A stretch of 60,873 bases of DNA, taken from the NCBI GenBank assembly GCA_025359245.1, contig JANYGW010000160.1:1-60873 (forward strand), read 5' to 3'. The notes under the pieces are model-generated. The model searched no databases and was not told where the DNA came from. It saw only the letters and a program-made list of their open reading frames with translations. Both the position numbers and the translations under genes were made by a program. The stretch's first letter is position 1, and each line of letters begins with the position of its first letter. The DNA comes from Massilia sp. Lineage in GTDB: Bacteria; Pseudomonadota; Gammaproteobacteria; Burkholderiales; Burkholderiaceae_D. Shown here piece after piece: positions 8,238 to 16,458 of this stretch.

Positions 8238-9179
8238 TCAGCGGACCCGGCGCAGCGACGAGATCGCGTTGTTCAGGCCGCCGAGGCGGTCGTAGCGGCC
8301 AGGGCCGTACGTCACGCACTGGCCGCGGAAGTCCGCATGCTGGCAGAACTCCCACTGGCCGCTGTAGACGATCAGCGAACCGGCGCGGTCGTTGAAGTTG
8401 GCCTGGTTCAGGTCGCGCACTTCGTCGCGCAGCGCCAGGCGCTCGCCGCCGAAACCGGGCGTGGCGTACAGTTCGACGCCCTCGCGGCGCGCATCGTCGT
8501 CGCGCCGGCCGCGGCCGCGGCCCTCTGGCCCGACCGGACGCGCCGAGGTGATCGCGCGGTTGAAGGTGCGGTCCAGGTTGCGATACTCGCCCGGACCGAA
8601 GACCCGGCATTCGCCGCCGAAGTTGAAGTGGACGCAGAACTCCCAGTTGCCGGACTCGATCACCATCGACTGGATGCGGTCATTGAAACCCTGGTCGGTC
8701 AGGTTCGCCACCTCGCCGCGCAGCGCCAGCGAACGGCCGCGCATGTCGCCGCCGTCGAACACCAGCGCCGATGGACCCTGGTCGCCGCCACGGCCGTTGC
8801 CGCGTCCCTCGCCGCGTCCCTCGCCGCGGCCGTCGCCACGGCCATCACCGCGTCCGCGCCCGCCATCGACTTCGCGCGCCGACGAAATGGCATTGCTGAA
8901 GCGGTCCAGGTTGCGGTACTCGCCCGGCTCGAACACCCGGCATTCATTGCGGAACTCGGAATCGACGCACACTTCCCAGCGTCCGGAACGCACGATCATG
9001 CTCGAGGCGCGGTCGTTGAAACCGAACTGGGTCAGGTCCGGCGTCTCGGAGCGCAAGGTCAGCTCGCGTCCCTGGAAGCCGGCGCCGGTAAACAGCGTGA
9101 GCTCTCCGGCGCTGGCGCTCGCCTGCGACAGCCATGCAACGGAGAGGAATAGGGCAAGTTTGAGGTGACGATTAAGCAT
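8238..9179 (-). CDS. Secreted protein with three beta/gamma-crystallin domains and a Gly-Arg linker
   Basis: A 313-residue protein with a signal peptide (1-24) and three beta/gamma-crystallin domains (about 25-101, 135-212, 230-313), recognisable from repeated F-x-G-R-x-L, FNDR and EYRNLD blocks. Domains 1 and 2 are joined by a low-complexity Gly-Arg linker with RGD, RGE and RGN steps (about 104-132). The calcium signature N/D-N/D-x-x-S/T-S is intact in domain 1 (NDRASS) and late in domain 3 (NNAISS) and degenerate elsewhere. Each domain has a conserved Cys pair. It is probably an extracellular calcium-binding or envelope-stabilising protein. It converges with the cytochrome gene, 10 bases apart. 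Confidence 0.85.
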   Translation of the reverse strand: MLNRHLKLALFLSVAWLSQASASAGELTLFTGAGFQGRELTLRSETPDLTQFGFNDRASSMIVRSGRWEVCVDSEFRNECRVFEPGEYRNLDRFSNAISSAREVDGGRGRGDGRGDGRGEGRGEGRGNGRGGDQGPSALVFDGGDMRGRSLALRGEVANLTDQGFNDRIQSMVIESGNWEFCVHFNFGGECRVFGPGEYRNLDRTFNRAITSARPVGPEGRGRGRRDDDARREGVELYATPGFGGERLALRDEVRDLNQANFNDRAGSLIVYSGQWEFCQHADFRGQCVTYGPGRYDRLGGLNNAISSLRRVR

Positions 9180-9340
9180 GATGGAATTCCTTCATAGGTG
9201 AAGTTGCTATTGTGATGCTATCAACGCTGAAAGCGCCAGTGCCGCCTACAGCTATGTTGTAACAAATTCCTACTCAGCAAGGCGCCACGCACGGCGCAAA
9301 AATAGCCAGTAGAATCCCTGTTTCGCCTATTTTCCGCCTT

Positions 9341-10732
9341 ATGCCCGCCGCCGCGCTCCCCGTATTTACTGTCCGCACCGAAATGAGCGCCCTGTGGCGA
9401 TTATCCTGGCCGATGCTGGTCGGCCAGCTGGCCACCGTCGGCATGGGCGTGGCCGACGTTGCCATGACGGGCCACGTCAGCGCGGCCGAACTGGCGGCGG
9501 TGTCGCTGGGCGCCTCGGTCTGGTCGATCATCCTGGTCACGGTGATGGGCGTGATGATGGCCATTAACACGGTGGTCGCGCACGAAACCGGGGCCGCCGA
9601 ATTCGCACGCATTCCGCACGTGGTGCGCCAGTCGCTGTGGAAGGGACTGGGCGTGGGACTGGTGGCCTGCCTGGCGACCAACCTGGCCACGCTGGTGTTC
9701 GACCATATCGGGCTCGCGCCGGCCGTCAACGCCAACGCCTCGCGCTTCCTGCACGTGATCAGCATCGGCATGCCGGCCTTCGCCTGCTACCGCGCGCTGT
9801 ACGGCTACACCACCAGCATCAACCAGACCAAGCCGGTGATGGTGATCGCCTTCTTCGGGCTGCTGTACAACGTGTTCGTCAACTGGCTGCTGATCTACGG
9901 GAACTGGGGCATGCCCAAGCTGGGCGGGGTCGGCTGCGCGGTCGCCACCGCGAGCGGCATCTGGCTGATGCTCGGCGCGATGCTGGCCTGGATGCGCAGC
10001 GCGCCGGCCTACCGCCAGACCTATCCGTTCACCCATTGGGAGTGGCCCAACCGGGCCGAGATCGGCAGCATGCTGCGCCTCGGGCTGCCGATCGGCGTAA
10101 CCTACTTCGCCGAAGTGAGCGCGTTCGGCGCGGTCAGCCTGCTGGTGGCGCGCTTCGGCGTGGTGCAGGTGTCGGCGCACCAGATCGCGCTCAACTTCGC
10201 CTCGCTGGTGTTCATGGTGCCGCTCAGTTTCGGGGTCGGGCTGATCACGCGCGTGGGCCAGGCACTGGGCGAAGGCAATCCGCAGCGGGCGCGCTTTGCG
10301 GCCTGGGTCGGAGTCGGCATGTCGCTGGTGTTCGCGGTGCTGTCGGCGCTGTTCATCTTGCTGTTCCGCTGGCAGATCGCGCGCGCCTACACGTCCGACC
10401 CGGCGGTGCAAGCGCTGTGCGCGCAGCTGCTGCTGTTCGCGGCGCTGTTCCAGCTGTCCGACGCGACCCAGGTGGCCACCTCCAGCGCGATCCGCGGCTA
10501 CAAGGTCACGCGCGCGCCGATGCAGATCCAGGTGCTGGCGTTCTGGGGCTTCGCGCTGCCGCTCGGCTGCATCCTGGGGCTGGCGCCGGCCTGGTTCCCG
10601 TGGTCGCCGGCGCAGCCGATGCAGGCCGCCGGTTTCTGGATCGGGCTGGTGCTGGGCCTGACGATCGCGGCCGTATTGCTGTCCTGGTCCCTGCAGCGGC
10701 TATCGGTGGCACGGCTGCCGCCGGCCCTGTAG
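9341..10732 (+). CDS. MATE family multidrug efflux transporter
   Basis: A 463-residue polytopic membrane protein with about 12 hydrophobic helices. It has the usual MATE start (LWRLSWPMLVGQLATVGMGVADVAMTG is cut here to its key features: PMLVGQL and VADVAMTG) and internal pseudo-symmetry between halves. It should export cationic drugs or metabolites in exchange for Na+ or H+ (NorM-like). ATG 9341 gives the family-typical short N-terminus. There is no adjacent regulator; a 72-base gap precedes the next gene. Confidence 0.88.
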   Translation: MPAAALPVFTVRTEMSALWRLSWPMLVGQLATVGMGVADVAMTGHVSAAELAAVSLGASVWSIILVTVMGVMMAINTVVAHETGAAEFARIPHVVRQSLWKGLGVGLVACLATNLATLVFDHIGLAPAVNANASRFLHVISIGMPAFACYRALYGYTTSINQTKPVMVIAFFGLLYNVFVNWLLIYGNWGMPKLGGVGCAVATASGIWLMLGAMLAWMRSAPAYRQTYPFTHWEWPNRAEIGSMLRLGLPIGVTYFAEVSAFGAVSLLVARFGVVQVSAHQIALNFASLVFMVPLSFGVGLITRVGQALGEGNPQRARFAAWVGVGMSLVFAVLSALFILLFRWQIARAYTSDPAVQALCAQLLLFAALFQLSDATQVATSSAIRGYKVTRAPMQIQVLAFWGFALPLGCILGLAPAWFPWSPAQPMQAAGFWIGLVLGLTIAAVLLSWSLQRLSVARLPPAL

Positions 10733-10804
10733 TTACAGCGTTTTGTCGGCGACTCTGGTATCGTCTTGCGGTTCACCCAGATCAACCTCCACCTGAGACC
10801 ATCC

Positions 10805-13021
10805 ATGCGTTTTCTGCTTTGCCTTTTAGCCGCACTGTCGGCCGCTCCCGCATCGGCCGAGCGCCTGACACTGGACCGTATCCACGCCGACCCGGCGCTG
10901 GCGGGACCGGCCGTGCGCGAACTGCGCGTCTCGCCCGACGGCGCGCGCGTGACCTTCTTGCGCGGTCGCGAGGACAACCAGTTTCAGCTCGACCTGTGGG
11001 AATACAATATGCAGGACAAGACCACGCGCCGCCTGGTCGACTCCAAGCTGCTGGTCCCCAACGAGCACCTGTCGGCCGAAGAACAGGCGCGCCGCGAACG
11101 GGCCCGCACCGCCAGCTTCACCGGCATCTTGAGCTACAGCTGGTCGCCCGACGGCAAGCAGCTGCTGGTGCCGATCGGCGGCGACCTGTACCTGGTCGAC
11201 GTCGCCAAGCCCGAAGCGGCGCGCAAGGTCGCCAGCGGCAACGTGGCCGACCCGAAAATTTCGCCGCAGGGCCGCTACCTGTCCTTCGTGCGCCAGCAGA
11301 ACCTGTTCGTGATCGACCTGTCCAGCGGCGTCGAAAAGCAGCTCACCAGCGACGGCGGCGGCACCATCTTCAACGGCGAAGCCGAATTCGTGGCGCAGGA
11401 AGAAATGGGCCAGCGCACCGGCTACTACTGGGCGCCCGACGAATCGTACATCGCTTACAAGCACTTCGACGAGTCGCCGGTGCCGGTCGTCAAGCGCTTC
11501 GAAATTTTCGCCGACCGCACCACGGTGGTCGAACAGCGCTATCCCGCCGCGGGCGATCCGAACGTGATCGCCAGCCTGATGATCGTCGCGCCGACCGGCG
11601 GCGCGCAGCGCAAGGTCGAGCTGGGCGCCAACCAGGACATCTATCTGGTGCGCGCCGACTGGAGCGCCAACAGCAAGCAACTGGTGTATCAGCTGCAATC
11701 GCGCGACCAGAAACGGCTCGACCTGGTATCGGTCGACGCGGCCACGCTGGCGCAGCGCACCCTGCTCACCGAAACCTCGCCGACCTGGGTCAACATCCAT
11801 GACGACCTGCGCTTCCTGAAAGGGCGCAACGCCTTCATCTGGTCGTCCGAACGCAGCGGACGCAATCACCTCTACCTGTACGATCTCGATGGCCAGCTGC
11901 TGCATCCGATTTCGAAGGGCGAATGGGGCATCGACAATGTGCTGGCGGTCGACGAAAAGGCCAACCGCGTATTCGTCGCATCGAACCGCGACGCCGTGAT
12001 CGACAAGCAAACCTACTGGCTGGCACTGGACGGCAGCAACGCCGACCAGCCGGTGCGCATCACCAAGGCCGACGGCTGGCACGAAGCGGCGTTCGCGCGC
12101 AACGGCCTGGTGTTCGTCGACACGTTCTCGGATCCGTCGACGCCGCCGACCATCGCCATTCGCACCGCGGACGGCGCGATGGTCGAGTGGCTCGAAAAAA
12201 ATGAACTCAACGCCGCCCACCCGTACAGCAAATACCTGGCCAGCCACCTGAAGACCGAGTACGGCACGCTCAAGGCCAACGACGGCCAGACGCTGTACTA
12301 CTCGATCGTCAAGCCGGCCGCCTTCAAGGCCGGCAAGCGCTATCCGGTCTTCCTGTCGACCTACGGCGGGCCGCACTCGCAGCACGTGGCGCGCAAATGG
12401 GGCAATGACTTCGACCAGTACATGGCGCAGCAGGGCTACGTGGTGTTCCGGCTCGATAACCGCGGCTCATGGCGGCGCGAGCGCAAGTTCACCGATGCCA
12501 TCTACCAGCACATGGGCCAGCATGAAGTCGAGGACCAGCTGACCGGCATCGACTGGCTGGGCCAGCAGTCCTTCGTCGACAAGAAGCGGATCGGCGTGTT
12601 CGGCTGGAGCTACGGCGGCTTCATGAGCCTGCGCCTGCTCGCTGCCGGTTCGGACAAGATCGCGGCCGGCGTCGCGGTGGCGCCGGTGACCGACTGGGCG
12701 CTGTACGACACCCACTACACCGAGCGCTACATGGGCGGCACGCCGAAGGGCGATGCGCAGGCGTACAAGGACGGCGGCGTGTTCGCGCACCTCGACGGGC
12801 TCAAGTCGCCGCTGCTGCTGGTGCATGGCATGGCCGACGACAACGTCCTGTTCACCAACAGCACGCGCCTGATCGACGACCTGGTCAACCGCGGCATCCG
12901 CTTCGACCTGATGACCTATCCGGGCGCCAAGCACGGCATCTCCTCGCGGGCCGGCAAGCGCCATGTGTACGGGTTGATCGAGGCCTACTTCAACAAGCAG
13001 CTCGGCGCCGGGCACAAATAA
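10805..13021 (+). CDS. Dipeptidyl peptidase IV-like serine peptidase (S9B)
   Basis: A 738-residue secreted peptidase with a signal peptide (MRFLLCLLAALSAAPASA). The N-terminal beta-propeller is DPPIV-type (about 30-480) and the C-terminal alpha/beta-hydrolase carries the triad Ser602 (GWSYGG), Asp678 (MADDN) and His710 (KHG). YTERYMG before the Asp is typical of S9B enzymes, which remove X-Pro or X-Ala dipeptides from peptides in the periplasm. I start at ATG 10805, since the in-frame sequence upstream is not signal-like. A strong terminator follows immediately. Confidence 0.92.
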   Translation: MRFLLCLLAALSAAPASAERLTLDRIHADPALAGPAVRELRVSPDGARVTFLRGREDNQFQLDLWEYNMQDKTTRRLVDSKLLVPNEHLSAEEQARRERARTASFTGILSYSWSPDGKQLLVPIGGDLYLVDVAKPEAARKVASGNVADPKISPQGRYLSFVRQQNLFVIDLSSGVEKQLTSDGGGTIFNGEAEFVAQEEMGQRTGYYWAPDESYIAYKHFDESPVPVVKRFEIFADRTTVVEQRYPAAGDPNVIASLMIVAPTGGAQRKVELGANQDIYLVRADWSANSKQLVYQLQSRDQKRLDLVSVDAATLAQRTLLTETSPTWVNIHDDLRFLKGRNAFIWSSERSGRNHLYLYDLDGQLLHPISKGEWGIDNVLAVDEKANRVFVASNRDAVIDKQTYWLALDGSNADQPVRITKADGWHEAAFARNGLVFVDTFSDPSTPPTIAIRTADGAMVEWLEKNELNAAHPYSKYLASHLKTEYGTLKANDGQTLYYSIVKPAAFKAGKRYPVFLSTYGGPHSQHVARKWGNDFDQYMAQQGYVVFRLDNRGSWRRERKFTDAIYQHMGQHEVEDQLTGIDWLGQQSFVDKKRIGVFGWSYGGFMSLRLLAAGSDKIAAGVAVAPVTDWALYDTHYTERYMGGTPKGDAQAYKDGGVFAHLDGLKSPLLLVHGMADDNVLFTNSTRLIDDLVNRGIRFDLMTYPGAKHGISSRAGKRHVYGLIEAYFNKQLGAGHK

Positions 13022-13052
13022 AAAAACAGCCGCGCGGTGCGCGGCTGTTTTT
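13022..13052 (+). terminator. Rho-independent terminator
   Basis: The stem ACAGCCGCGC / GCGCGGCTGT with a 3-base loop is flanked by A-run and T-run, so it can work in both directions. It separates the peptidase from the convergent CsbD gene. Confidence 0.9.
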
Positions 13053-13069
13053 CCTTGCGGGCGGCCGGA

Positions 13070-13249
13070 TTACTTGGCCGCGTCCTTGATGGCTTCCTTC
13101 AGGTCGCCGATTTTTTCCTGGGTCTTGCCTTCGACCTGTTTTTCCAGGCCCTTGACTTGCTGGGTGGGGTTGCCGACGATCTTGGCTGCTTCTTCCTGAA
13201 TTTTGCCGCCGATGTCTTTCAGTTTGCCGTTGACTTGATCTTGGTTCAT
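13070..13249 (-). CDS. CsbD family stress protein
   Basis: A 59-residue, highly charged protein that begins MNQDQVNGKLKDIGGK and continues with Lys/Glu/Gln-rich helix, the hallmark of CsbD (PF05532) general-stress proteins. It is probably cytoplasmic and of unknown mechanism. ATG 13249 has AAGGAG upstream. A second, different CsbD gene lies 237 bases upstream in the same direction, with a palindromic repeat between them. Confidence 0.88.
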   Translation of the reverse strand: MNQDQVNGKLKDIGGKIQEEAAKIVGNPTQQVKGLEKQVEGKTQEKIGDLKEAIKDAAK

Positions 13250-13382
13250 GTGGAGCTCCTTGAAGTGCAAGGCCGGAAATGGCCATGTCGTGAAGCCAGA
13301 ATACGGCGTCGCGGCATGGCGGTCTGTTCGGGCCCGCACAGAGCTCAGCATTGAGCACCACCTGAAGTCCACAAAAATAAAC

Positions 13383-13465
13383 CGTCGTCCTCGCGAAAGC
13401 GGGGCCCATACTGAGCATATTCAGCATGGGGGAAACGCATGCGTTTCCCGTGCGCGAGGACGACG
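13383..13465. repeat. REP-like palindromic element between two csbD genes
   Basis: The outer arms are an exact 13-bp inverted repeat, CGTCGTCCTCGCG (13383-13395) and CGCGAGGACGACG (13453-13465). Inside is a perfect 20-bp palindrome at 13430-13449 (GGGAAACGCA and its complement) and a smaller CTGA/TCAG hairpin near 13411-13424. A 15-base copy of the right arm recurs at 54580-54594. This organisation fits a dispersed REP/BIME-type element; family membership is inferred. Confidence 0.6.
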
Positions 13466-13486
13466 TTGTTGCGAGTGTGCGGTTAC

Positions 13487-13681
13487 TTAGCGGTTACCGC
13501 GGTCCTTGACGATGTCCTTGGCGACTTCCTTGGCGTCGCCCAGCGCTTTTTCGGCCTTGCCTTCAGCCTGCTTCGACAGCCCCTTGGCCTGCTGTTCGCT
13601 GCTGCCGGTGACTTTGCCGACTTCCTGCTGGATCTTGCCGCCGATGTCTTTCGCCTTGCCTTTTAGCTGGTCCTTGTTCAT
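13487..13681 (-). CDS. CsbD family stress protein
   Basis: A 64-residue protein beginning MNKDQLKGKAKDIGGK, with Lys/Glu/Ala helix throughout: a second CsbD paralogue, about half identical to the one at 13070-13249 in its first 20 residues. AAAGGG sits before ATG 13681. The pair probably arose by duplication and is now separated by the repeat at 13383-13465. Confidence 0.88.
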   Translation of the reverse strand: MNKDQLKGKAKDIGGKIQQEVGKVTGSSEQQAKGLSKQAEGKAEKALGDAKEVAKDIVKDRGNR

Positions 13682-13749
13682 CTCGAGTCCCTTTCAAAAG
13701 TGGTGAACAGTCACTTTAGGCCTGCTGCACGATCACTTCTGTACGGTAA

Positions 13750-14373
13750 CTAACAGAAAGGCTTGCGCCACACGCTGGCCAGCCAGGGTTGCTGGTCGCG
13801 CGGCAAGTTGGGCGGGCGATAGTAGTGATGCAGCGGGGCAAAATTCGCTGCCGTCATGAATTTTTCCCAGGTCGGGTAATCGTAGTAGCTGCCGTAGCGC
13901 GGCCCGTTCCAGCCTTCTTCATTCTCGCCGCGCGGATTCGAGCTGAACAGGATACCGCCCGGCTTCAGCGTCGCATGCAAGTCAGCCAGCACCTTGGGCA
14001 ACACGCTGCTGGGCACGTGGAACAGCACGGCATTGGCAAACACGCCATCGAACATGGCGGGCGGCAAATCGAGATGGATCAGGTCCTGCTGCCATACCTC
14101 GCAGCCGCTGTAGGCGCGCGCCATCGAAGCGAACTCGGCAGAACCGTCGAGGCCGATCGCGCGGTGGTCCATGGCGCTGAACGTCTTCAGGTCGCGCCCG
14201 GGGCCGCAACCGACATCGAGGATGGTCAGCGGCGCCGGCGCGCCGATCGCGTCGAGCAGCGCGCCGATATTCTGGCTGACGTCGTGCGCGACCGTGCCGT
14301 GAAAAAACTGCAGGGCGTGGCGGTCGTAATAGTCGAGCGTCCGCCGCGAGATATCGTCGATGTCGTCGGTCAT
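13750..14373 (-). CDS. Class I SAM-dependent methyltransferase
   Basis: A 207-residue protein with the Rossmann methyltransferase motif I (LTILDVGCGPGRD, about residues 52-64), acidic motif II (IGLDGS) and a late motif (LKPGGILF). The substrate cannot be told. The ATG at 14373 lies 10 bases after the M13 peptidase stop, so it is probably co-transcribed as the last gene of an M1-M13-methyltransferase operon. Confidence 0.85.
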   Translation of the reverse strand: MTDDIDDISRRTLDYYDRHALQFFHGTVAHDVSQNIGALLDAIGAPAPLTILDVGCGPGRDLKTFSAMDHRAIGLDGSAEFASMARAYSGCEVWQQDLIHLDLPPAMFDGVFANAVLFHVPSSVLPKVLADLHATLKPGGILFSSNPRGENEEGWNGPRYGSYYDYPTWEKFMTAANFAPLHHYYRPPNLPRDQQPWLASVWRKPFC

Positions 14374-14383
14374 GGAAATCAGG

Positions 14384-16432
14384 CTACCACACCCGGACCC
14401 GCTCCGCCGGCGCCAGGAACAGCGCCTGCCCCGGCTGCACATTGAAGGCCTTGTACCACGGGTCGAGGTTGCGCACGATCGCGGTCCGGTACTGGGCCGG
14501 CGCATGGCCGTCGGTCAGCACACGCTGGCGCATCGACGCTTCGCGCACCTTGGTCTGCCATGCGCGCGCGTAGCCGATGAAGAACTGCTGGTCGGCGTCG
14601 GCCGGCATGGACTTGCCGGCCAGCGAAGCATGATAGGCATCGTAGGCGGCAGCGACGCCGCCCAGGTCGGCCAGGTTCTCGGAGAGGGTCAGCTGGCCGT
14701 TGACGGCCAGGTCGGGGAACGGCTTGTAGGCGCTGAACTGCGCCACCAGCTTGGCCGCCTCTTTCTTGAAATGGTCCATGTCTTCCTTGGTCCACCAGTC
14801 GCGCAAGCGGCCCTGCGCATCGAACTGGGCGCCCTGGTCGTCGAAGCTGTGGCTGATCTCGTGACCGATGACCGAACCGATCGCGCCATAGTTCACCGCG
14901 TCGGTGGCGGCCGGATCGAAGAACGGCGGCTGCAGGATCGCGGCCGGGAAATTGAGCGCGTTTTGCAGCGGCAGGTTGAGCGCATTGACCAGCTGCGGCG
15001 GCATGGCCCAGGCGGTCTTGTCCACTTTCTGCTTCAGTTTCGCGACCTGCTGCGCATAGTTGAACTGCTCGGCGCGCAGCGTATTGCCGAAGGCGTCGGA
15101 CGGCGACACCTTCAGGCCGGCGAACGACTTCCAGCGGTCCGGATAGCCGACGCCCACGTACAGCGTCTTGAGTTTTTCCTGCGCCTGCGCGCGGGTGCTC
15201 GGCGCCATCCAGTCCAGCTGGTCGATGCGCTTGCTGAACGCGGCCACGATGTTGCCGACCATTTGCTTGAGGCGCAGCTTGTGATCGGCCGGGAAAAACC
15301 GGTCCACGTACAAATGGCCGACCGCTTCGTCGAGCGCGCCGTTGGTGGCGGCCAGCGCGCGTTTCCAGCGCAGCGACTGCTGCGGCGTTCCCGACAGGGC
15401 CTTGCCGTTGAAAGCGAAGCGCTGGTCGGCGAAGGCCTTGGGCAGGCTGGCCGCATGCTGGTTAATCTGGTGGAAGGCCAGGAAGTCTTTCCAGGTCGCC
15501 AGGTCCACGCTGCCGACCAGGGCCGCGGCGCCGGTCACCGCGCTCGGATGCCAGACCATGAAACTGTGCGCGCCCTGCAGCTGCGCGGCCTTGAAGAAGG
15601 CGGGCCAGTCGATGCCGGGCGCCTTGGCCGCGAAATCCTTGACGCTCCACTTGTTGTTCGCCTTCAGGATATCGGCCGAATCCTCGCGCGTGGCGTGCGA
15701 TTGCGCGATGCTGGTCTCGAGCGCCAGCACCTTGGCGGCGCGCGCATCGGCGTCGGCATAGCCGGCCAGCGCCAGCATGGCGCTGATGTGCTGAAGGTAT
15801 TTGGCGCGCAGCTCGGCCATGCGCGGGCTGTCGGTCAGGTAGTAGGCGCGGTCCGGCATGCCGAGGCCGCCCTGCAGCAGGTAGGGCATATTGTGTTGCG
15901 GGTCGTCGAGTCCCTGCGCGATCCACAGCCCGAACAGGTTTTCGGTGGCGAAGTTGGTGGCGTTGAGCGGATCGACATCGGCCCGCACCGAGGCGCCCAG
16001 CGCGCGCGTGAGCGCGGCCTTGTCCTTGATGGCGGCGATGCCGGCCAGCAGCGGCTTGAGCGGCGCGGTGCCTTTCGCTTCGATCGTCGCCTCGTCCATG
16101 AAGGCGCGGTAGAAGTCGGCCACCTGGCGCGCCTCGCCCTTGGCGTGCGGGTCGGCGCCGAGCGCTTCGATCAGCTTGACGGTGCGCGCGTTGGTGTCTT
16201 CGGCAATCGAGGCGAACGCGCCCCAGCTGCTGCGGTCCGCCGGGATCTCGGTTTTGGCGAGCCATTCGCCGTTGGCGTAGTTGAAGAAATCGTCGCCCGG
16301 CAGGACTGCCGTGCTGGCGGCTTTGGCACTGCCGGCGGCCTGGCCGGCGCCGATGGCAGGCGCCATGGCCAGCGTGGCGCCGCACAGGGCAAGCGCGAGC
16401 GCGCTCTTTTTAGGTGTCCAGCGTAGGTTCAT
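14384..16432 (-). CDS. M13 family zinc metallopeptidase (neprilysin-like)
   Basis: A 682-residue secreted peptidase with a signal peptide (about 1-29). The catalytic HEISH motif is at residues 524-528 and the distal zinc ligand lies in ENLADLGG, as in the PepO/neprilysin family M13, which cleaves oligopeptides. Length and architecture (M13 N-domain, then peptidase domain) are normal. GGAG precedes ATG 16432. It follows the M1 aminopeptidase by 26 bases on the same strand, so the two probably act together in periplasmic peptide breakdown. Confidence 0.92.
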   Translation of the reverse strand: MNLRWTPKKSALALALCGATLAMAPAIGAGQAAGSAKAASTAVLPGDDFFNYANGEWLAKTEIPADRSSWGAFASIAEDTNARTVKLIEALGADPHAKGEARQVADFYRAFMDEATIEAKGTAPLKPLLAGIAAIKDKAALTRALGASVRADVDPLNATNFATENLFGLWIAQGLDDPQHNMPYLLQGGLGMPDRAYYLTDSPRMAELRAKYLQHISAMLALAGYADADARAAKVLALETSIAQSHATREDSADILKANNKWSVKDFAAKAPGIDWPAFFKAAQLQGAHSFMVWHPSAVTGAAALVGSVDLATWKDFLAFHQINQHAASLPKAFADQRFAFNGKALSGTPQQSLRWKRALAATNGALDEAVGHLYVDRFFPADHKLRLKQMVGNIVAAFSKRIDQLDWMAPSTRAQAQEKLKTLYVGVGYPDRWKSFAGLKVSPSDAFGNTLRAEQFNYAQQVAKLKQKVDKTAWAMPPQLVNALNLPLQNALNFPAAILQPPFFDPAATDAVNYGAIGSVIGHEISHSFDDQGAQFDAQGRLRDWWTKEDMDHFKKEAAKLVAQFSAYKPFPDLAVNGQLTLSENLADLGGVAAAYDAYHASLAGKSMPADADQQFFIGYARAWQTKVREASMRQRVLTDGHAPAQYRTAIVRNLDPWYKAFNVQPGQALFLAPAERVRVW

Positions 16433-16458
16433 TGGGTCTCCTCGGTTTGATATGGCGA

